This document shows, one piece after another, positions 59,930 through 64,000 of a stretch of 64,000 nt of DNA. A program made the translations under genes and the position numbers. Below the pieces are notes generated by a model that saw nothing but the letters and a program-made list of their open reading frames with translations, searched no databases and was not told the origin of the DNA. Each line of letters begins with the position of its first letter. Position 1 is the stretch's first letter. This DNA is from an uncultured Bacteroidales bacterium (GTDB lineage: Bacteria; Bacteroidota; Bacteroidia; Bacteroidales; Paludibacteraceae): NCBI GenBank assembly GCA_946414805.1, contig CAMKPZ010000001.1:1-64000 (forward strand), read 5' to 3'.

Positions 59930-61672
59930 ATGACATCAGAACAAGAGAAAAAGTATTTGCTTCGCATTCATGACTTGGAAAAACAAGTTAGCCGATTGCA
60001 AACAGAATTGAAGAAGAACAGCGAGACCGATTACGGTTTGCGCTGGATGAATGTACCGGAAGCTTTCGAAGAAGCAAGCGAGAATGCTATCCCCACATTA
60101 GAGGAAGTAAAAGAGAAAGCTATCTCCAACGATGATGGTAAACCGACGCATATACTCATTGAGGGTGACAACTATCATGTGCTTACTTGTCTTAATTACA
60201 CTCATAAAGGCAAAATTGATGTTATTTATATAGATCCGCCATATAATACTGGTTCGGATGGATTTATGTATAGGGATAAACGTTTTTTGAAGGAGTTTCC
60301 AGATGGGTCTCCTGTGCCGAAAGATCATCCGTTACGACATAGTTACTGGTTGTCCTTTATGGAAAAACGTTTGCGTCTTGCAGAAAACTTACTTTCTAAA
60401 GGTGGTGTTATTTTTATTTCTATTGATGATAACGAACAAGCAAATCTTAAACTGCTTTGCGACCAAATATTTGGAGAAAAGAATTTTGTTACAGATGTTA
60501 TATGGCGTTCTGCCGATTCTTCAAATAACGATTCCAAACAGTTTTCTATAGATTATAATCATACTTTAGTGTATTCGCAAAATCCAATTTGGCAACCACT
60601 TAAGATTGCAAGAACGGAAGATAATAATGCTCATTATAAGAATCCCGACAATGACCCAAACGGACCATGGTTTGCTAGCAATGTGTCTTCTCCAAACCCT
60701 CGTGCGAATCTAATGTTTGATATTATATCTCCACAAGGATATGTAATTCATCCCCCTAAAAATGGATGGCGTTGGAGTAAAGAAAAAATGCAAGAATTTA
60801 TTGATGAAGGAGCCATTATTTTTCCAGATAATGGAAAACGCTTATTAAAAAAGACATATCTCAAGGATCAAGAAGGTATCGTTCCTTCAAATATATGGTG
60901 GGATATAGAAATAACAGGACACAATCGAAATGCTAAATATGAATTAATAAAATTATTCCCCGAGTTAAAAACTTCTGAAATATTCGGTACACCTAAGCCA
61001 ACAAAATTAATAAAAAGAATATTAGAATTAACAACTAAAAACAGTTCTGTAATTCTTGATTTCTTTGCAGGAAGCGGAACTACGATGCACGCGACAATGC
61101 AACTCAATCAAGAAGACAATGGACATCGCCAATGTATTCTTGTGCAACAGAATGAAAATAATATATGCGAGGGTGTAACCTATGAGCGTAATCGCCGTGT
61201 AATGCAAGGATATAAAAATGCAAAAGGAGAGCAAGTCGCAGGGATTGGCAACTCAATGAAATACTATCGTACAGCTTTTGTTGGTGAGCATGTTCCGTCA
61301 GAGGCTAGCGATCAAGATAAGACTATTTTAGCACAAAAGGCCGGTTGTCTATTGGCGCTTAGCGAAAATACATTAGAGGAAATACGTGCCACGCAGGCAT
61401 ATCAGATTTTTGCTTTACGAGACGGAGACAAACCGACTAACAATTGTCTCTATACGGCTGTTTATTTCTCGGGCAACTATGCCAATTTCGGAGAGCTACG
61501 TCAAGAAATTGAGAAATTACAGACTGAACATAATCACCCCAAGATTGCAATATATGTTTTCTGTTGGGGTGATCCATCAGTATTTGAGTATGAGTTTGAC
61601 GATTTGCAAGGCTTAGTCATCAAAGATATTCCACAACCAATTTTAGATATATACAATAAAATCAACGCATAA
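59930..61672 (+). CDS. mod: Type III restriction-modification methylase subunit (Mod)
   Basis: 580-residue DNA methyltransferase. The catalytic motif is DVIYIDPPYNTGSDG (DPPY, beta-class order) and the AdoMet motif is VILDFFAGSGTTMHA at the C-terminal side, typical for type III Mod and for adenine methylation. A coiled coil (LRIHDLEKQVSRLQTELKK) starts the protein. The target-recognition region (middle third) is AT-rich and specific. Res follows 4 bases downstream. Confidence 0.92.
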   Translation: MTSEQEKKYLLRIHDLEKQVSRLQTELKKNSETDYGLRWMNVPEAFEEASENAIPTLEEVKEKAISNDDGKPTHILIEGDNYHVLTCLNYTHKGKIDVIYIDPPYNTGSDGFMYRDKRFLKEFPDGSPVPKDHPLRHSYWLSFMEKRLRLAENLLSKGGVIFISIDDNEQANLKLLCDQIFGEKNFVTDVIWRSADSSNNDSKQFSIDYNHTLVYSQNPIWQPLKIARTEDNNAHYKNPDNDPNGPWFASNVSSPNPRANLMFDIISPQGYVIHPPKNGWRWSKEKMQEFIDEGAIIFPDNGKRLLKKTYLKDQEGIVPSNIWWDIEITGHNRNAKYELIKLFPELKTSEIFGTPKPTKLIKRILELTTKNSSVILDFFAGSGTTMHATMQLNQEDNGHRQCILVQQNENNICEGVTYERNRRVMQGYKNAKGEQVAGIGNSMKYYRTAFVGEHVPSEASDQDKTILAQKAGCLLALSENTLEEIRATQAYQIFALRDGDKPTNNCLYTAVYFSGNYANFGELRQEIEKLQTEHNHPKIAIYVFCWGDPSVFEYEFDDLQGLVIKDIPQPILDIYNKINA

Positions 61673-61676
61673 TATC

Positions 61677-64000
61677 ATGGCTCAATTTAATCTTAAAACA
61701 TTCCAGCGTAAGGCAGTAGAGGAACTAGCTGCACAATTCAAGGCTTTATGGCTCAATAACAGTCATGGTCATGAATTAGTGTTCAAATCGCCTACCGGTA
61801 GTGGAAAGACCGTAATGGTGAGCAATTTCATTAACTCGCTGAATGGCTGTGCTGATTGGAGTGATGACGTAGCATTTGTATGGATTACTTTTTCGGATGA
61901 CTTGGCCATGCAGAGTAAAGAGAAGTTCGCTGAATATTTCTTCCCAAATATATCCAATGCCCTTTTGACGGTACAAGATTTTAAGCAAGGCATATTAGAG
62001 AGGAACGATATTTTGTTCCTTAACTGGCAGAAATTAGTGTCGCGCAAGGCTTCCGACCGTGTTTTGCGTCGTCCTGAAGATGACCGATTGTTAAAAGAGC
62101 AAGGCTATTATTTTGAGGATGTAGTGGAGAATACACACGCAGCCGGACGCGAGATAGTAATGATTATTGATGAGAGCCATAAGAATGTAACCGAAGCATC
62201 TATGCGTGACGTTATTGGTCCTCTTGAGCCGAAAATCATATTGAAAGTGTCCGCCACTCCGGAGCGTATTCCAGACGCTAGCGAAATAAGAAACAATAGA
62301 GCCGGATATGTAGAAGTCGATAGGCAGGATGTCATAGATGCCGGACTTATCAAAGAAGAAATTATTTCACAAACGGAAGAAGATCTCAATGTGTTCGATA
62401 ATGTGGATAATGATATTCTGCTGTTGGATTTGGCAATGGAGAAACGCGAGATTCTTAAAGAGGAATGGCAACGAATAGGGCAGAATATAAATCCTTTAGT
62501 GCTTATCCAGTTACCGGATGACGAAAAGAAACTTTTGGAGACTGGAGTAAAAACAAAAGAGCAGATAGTAAGTGATTATCTTGCGAAGAAAGGCGTTAAT
62601 CCGCGCCATATAGCAAAATGGTTTGACAACAAGAAAGAAAACTTGGAGAATATTACTGCATTGGACAGCCCTGTAGAATTCATGCTATTCAAATATGCTG
62701 CCGGAACAGGATGGGATTGCCCGCGTGCACAGATATTAGTGATGTATCGTGAGATACAATCTGACACATTCCGCACTCAGACTTTGGGACGTATTCTGCG
62801 TAATCCTGTGCCCGATGTGGATTTGTCTAATTATCCTACATTGCGTATAGGTTACCTTTATACGAACTATCGTCGCAATGAGGTGCAAAATCCTCATACA
62901 CAAGGAGAGAATAAACCGAAAACGGAAGTCTCCAAATTGAGAACGCCGCAATTACTCCAGTTTGCGACAGTTCAGTTTGTTGAAGATGTGGCAACTACAA
63001 TTCAGCACACCATCGGCTTTGAACAAGAAAATACCACTAAAGTTCAAGAGGTTCTAAAACAAGTTCTTCCAGAGGCACAGACTAAATCGGCGGAAATAGC
63101 ACAAATTGCAAGAACGGAAACCGATTATCATAAACGCAAGGAAGCTATAGAAAACAAATCCAATGAATTGAAGAAGAAAGTGCAAGAGAGTTTGGGAGAT
63201 TTGTTTTCCGGATATGGAGATGTAGTCGGAACAGGTCAGGCAACCGAAGAAATCATGTCATTTGTTCAGCAACTGACAGCAACTGCGGCGGGATATAGAG
63301 ATACGGACATGGTTATAGACCCTGTGTTGAAAAGTGATTTCCAATCTCGTGGTGACTATGGAGATGTAGGCCGTGTAAGCGATTTCCAGACGAGTTTTCT
63401 AAATTCAATGAACCGCTATTTTGGCGTAGATCCGCAAGTTATTCTTTCTATAGACCAACAAAAGGACTTACTCCGAAAAAATGGTATAGACCCAAATCCT
63501 TATTTAGAACGGGATGTGCTTGTTAATGCTCGATTTATCAATTATGACAACGACGTTGATAATGATAGCGGAAACACGGTCAAACAGGAAGTGTCAGACA
63601 ATGATGCAGAAAAAGAATTTGCATGGAAATGTTATGTAACTTTAGGTGAACAGACAGAAGATAATGCAAAGATAGGTAATATCGCACGTTCCTGGGGACC
63701 ATTCAAAGAGGCAATGCGCCAATGGTTCAAAATAGCTCTGCCTTCATATACTGATGTGCAACGCTATAAAATTTTCCTTCGTGACTTGAACAAAGGTGGA
63801 AATAGCGTTTTCAAACGTGCCATTACACAGGCCCTTATAGATTATTTACCGTTGCGCGACAAGACTATAGAAGCAAAGATGAGAAAATTGGCCGAGCAAG
63901 CTGCTACCACTTTTGTTATCAAATCGCAGTATGCCTTTACGGATGACATGAAAGAGTTTAGCCCTTCTGCATTAAGTATTGTGCAACCATTCCGTTTGCT
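61677..64000 (+). CDS. res: Type III restriction helicase/nuclease subunit (Res), partial
   Basis: Open for 774 codons from the ATG at 61677 to the window edge. It has a superfamily 2 helicase core: FKSPTGSGKTVMVSNF (Walker A), VMIIDESHKN (Walker B, DESH), LKVSATPERI (motif III) and FRTQTLGRILRNP (motif VI-like). The C-terminal endonuclease domain would lie beyond the window or at its end. With Mod it should cut unmodified DNA. Confidence 0.9.
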   Translation, partial: MAQFNLKTFQRKAVEELAAQFKALWLNNSHGHELVFKSPTGSGKTVMVSNFINSLNGCADWSDDVAFVWITFSDDLAMQSKEKFAEYFFPNISNALLTVQDFKQGILERNDILFLNWQKLVSRKASDRVLRRPEDDRLLKEQGYYFEDVVENTHAAGREIVMIIDESHKNVTEASMRDVIGPLEPKIILKVSATPERIPDASEIRNNRAGYVEVDRQDVIDAGLIKEEIISQTEEDLNVFDNVDNDILLLDLAMEKREILKEEWQRIGQNINPLVLIQLPDDEKKLLETGVKTKEQIVSDYLAKKGVNPRHIAKWFDNKKENLENITALDSPVEFMLFKYAAGTGWDCPRAQILVMYREIQSDTFRTQTLGRILRNPVPDVDLSNYPTLRIGYLYTNYRRNEVQNPHTQGENKPKTEVSKLRTPQLLQFATVQFVEDVATTIQHTIGFEQENTTKVQEVLKQVLPEAQTKSAEIAQIARTETDYHKRKEAIENKSNELKKKVQESLGDLFSGYGDVVGTGQATEEIMSFVQQLTATAAGYRDTDMVIDPVLKSDFQSRGDYGDVGRVSDFQTSFLNSMNRYFGVDPQVILSIDQQKDLLRKNGIDPNPYLERDVLVNARFINYDNDVDNDSGNTVKQEVSDNDAEKEFAWKCYVTLGEQTEDNAKIGNIARSWGPFKEAMRQWFKIALPSYTDVQRYKIFLRDLNKGGNSVFKRAITQALIDYLPLRDKTIEAKMRKLAEQAATTFVIKSQYAFTDDMKEFSPSALSIVQPFRL

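Overview
The window looks like a piece of a chromosome from the order Bacteroidales, probably an uncultured gut or rumen lineage. Evidence: about 15 promoters fit the Bacteroidetes pattern (TTG, about 20 bases, TAnnTTTG). The genes include a two-subunit B12-dependent methylmalonyl-CoA mutase, BspA-like leucine-rich-repeat surface proteins, a PCMD-domain protein, a RhuM-type protein, a GxxExxY protein and secreted proteins ending in a short GQ-V-K/Q tail. Core regions have balanced base composition; the surface-protein and restriction-modification regions are AT-rich.

Layout. 0-3.5 kb: redox genes (flavodoxin, membrane polyferredoxin, Tat-signal Fe-S aldo/keto reductase). 3.6-8.6 kb: RhuM protein and a large BspA-like protein. 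8.7-13.3 kb: tatA (too short for usual ORF cut-offs), tatC, a TonB-dependent receptor and a DUF362-DUF1893 fusion, behind a long structured leader. 13.3-17 kb, minus strand: esterase, PCMD protein, small exported protein, glycosyltransferase. 17-21 kb: AraC regulator, dipeptidase, tRNA-Pro, HAD phosphatase, acyltransferase. 21-26 kb: TolC/HlyD/two-permease exporter behind a likely sigma-54 promoter. 26-31.6 kb: C_GCAxxG_C_C protein, cysteine synthase, serine acetyltransferase, dihydrolipoyl dehydrogenase, secreted endonuclease. 31.7-38.7 kb, minus strand: a kinase/DNA-binding pair and a long unusual operon. 38.7-39.5 kb: intergenic DNA rich in convergent promoters and hairpins. 39.5-43 kb: gene remnants, AraC regulator, lipocalin-like protein. 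43-48 kb: mutA and mutB, with a GxxExxY gene between them flanked by repeats. 48-57.7 kb: an island between two copies of the mutB 3' end. 58-64 kb: a truncated DUF3990 gene, HTH protein, membrane protein and a type III restriction-modification system whose helicase runs off the window.

The three most unusual things are: (1) imperfect 7-bp tandem arrays scattered between genes, at start codons and in frame inside conserved enzymes; (2) the 33.4-38.7 kb operon, which encodes three proteins built from a duplicated beta-alpha-beta-like unit (one with a histone-H1-like tail), a tiny basic protein, a possible GIY-YIG-like protein, a NaChBac-like ion channel and an OmpA-type envelope protein; (3) the mutB 3' end present three times: functional, an intact direct copy 9.6 kb downstream, and a decayed inverted copy. 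Everything was read by eye; no database search or folding program was run.
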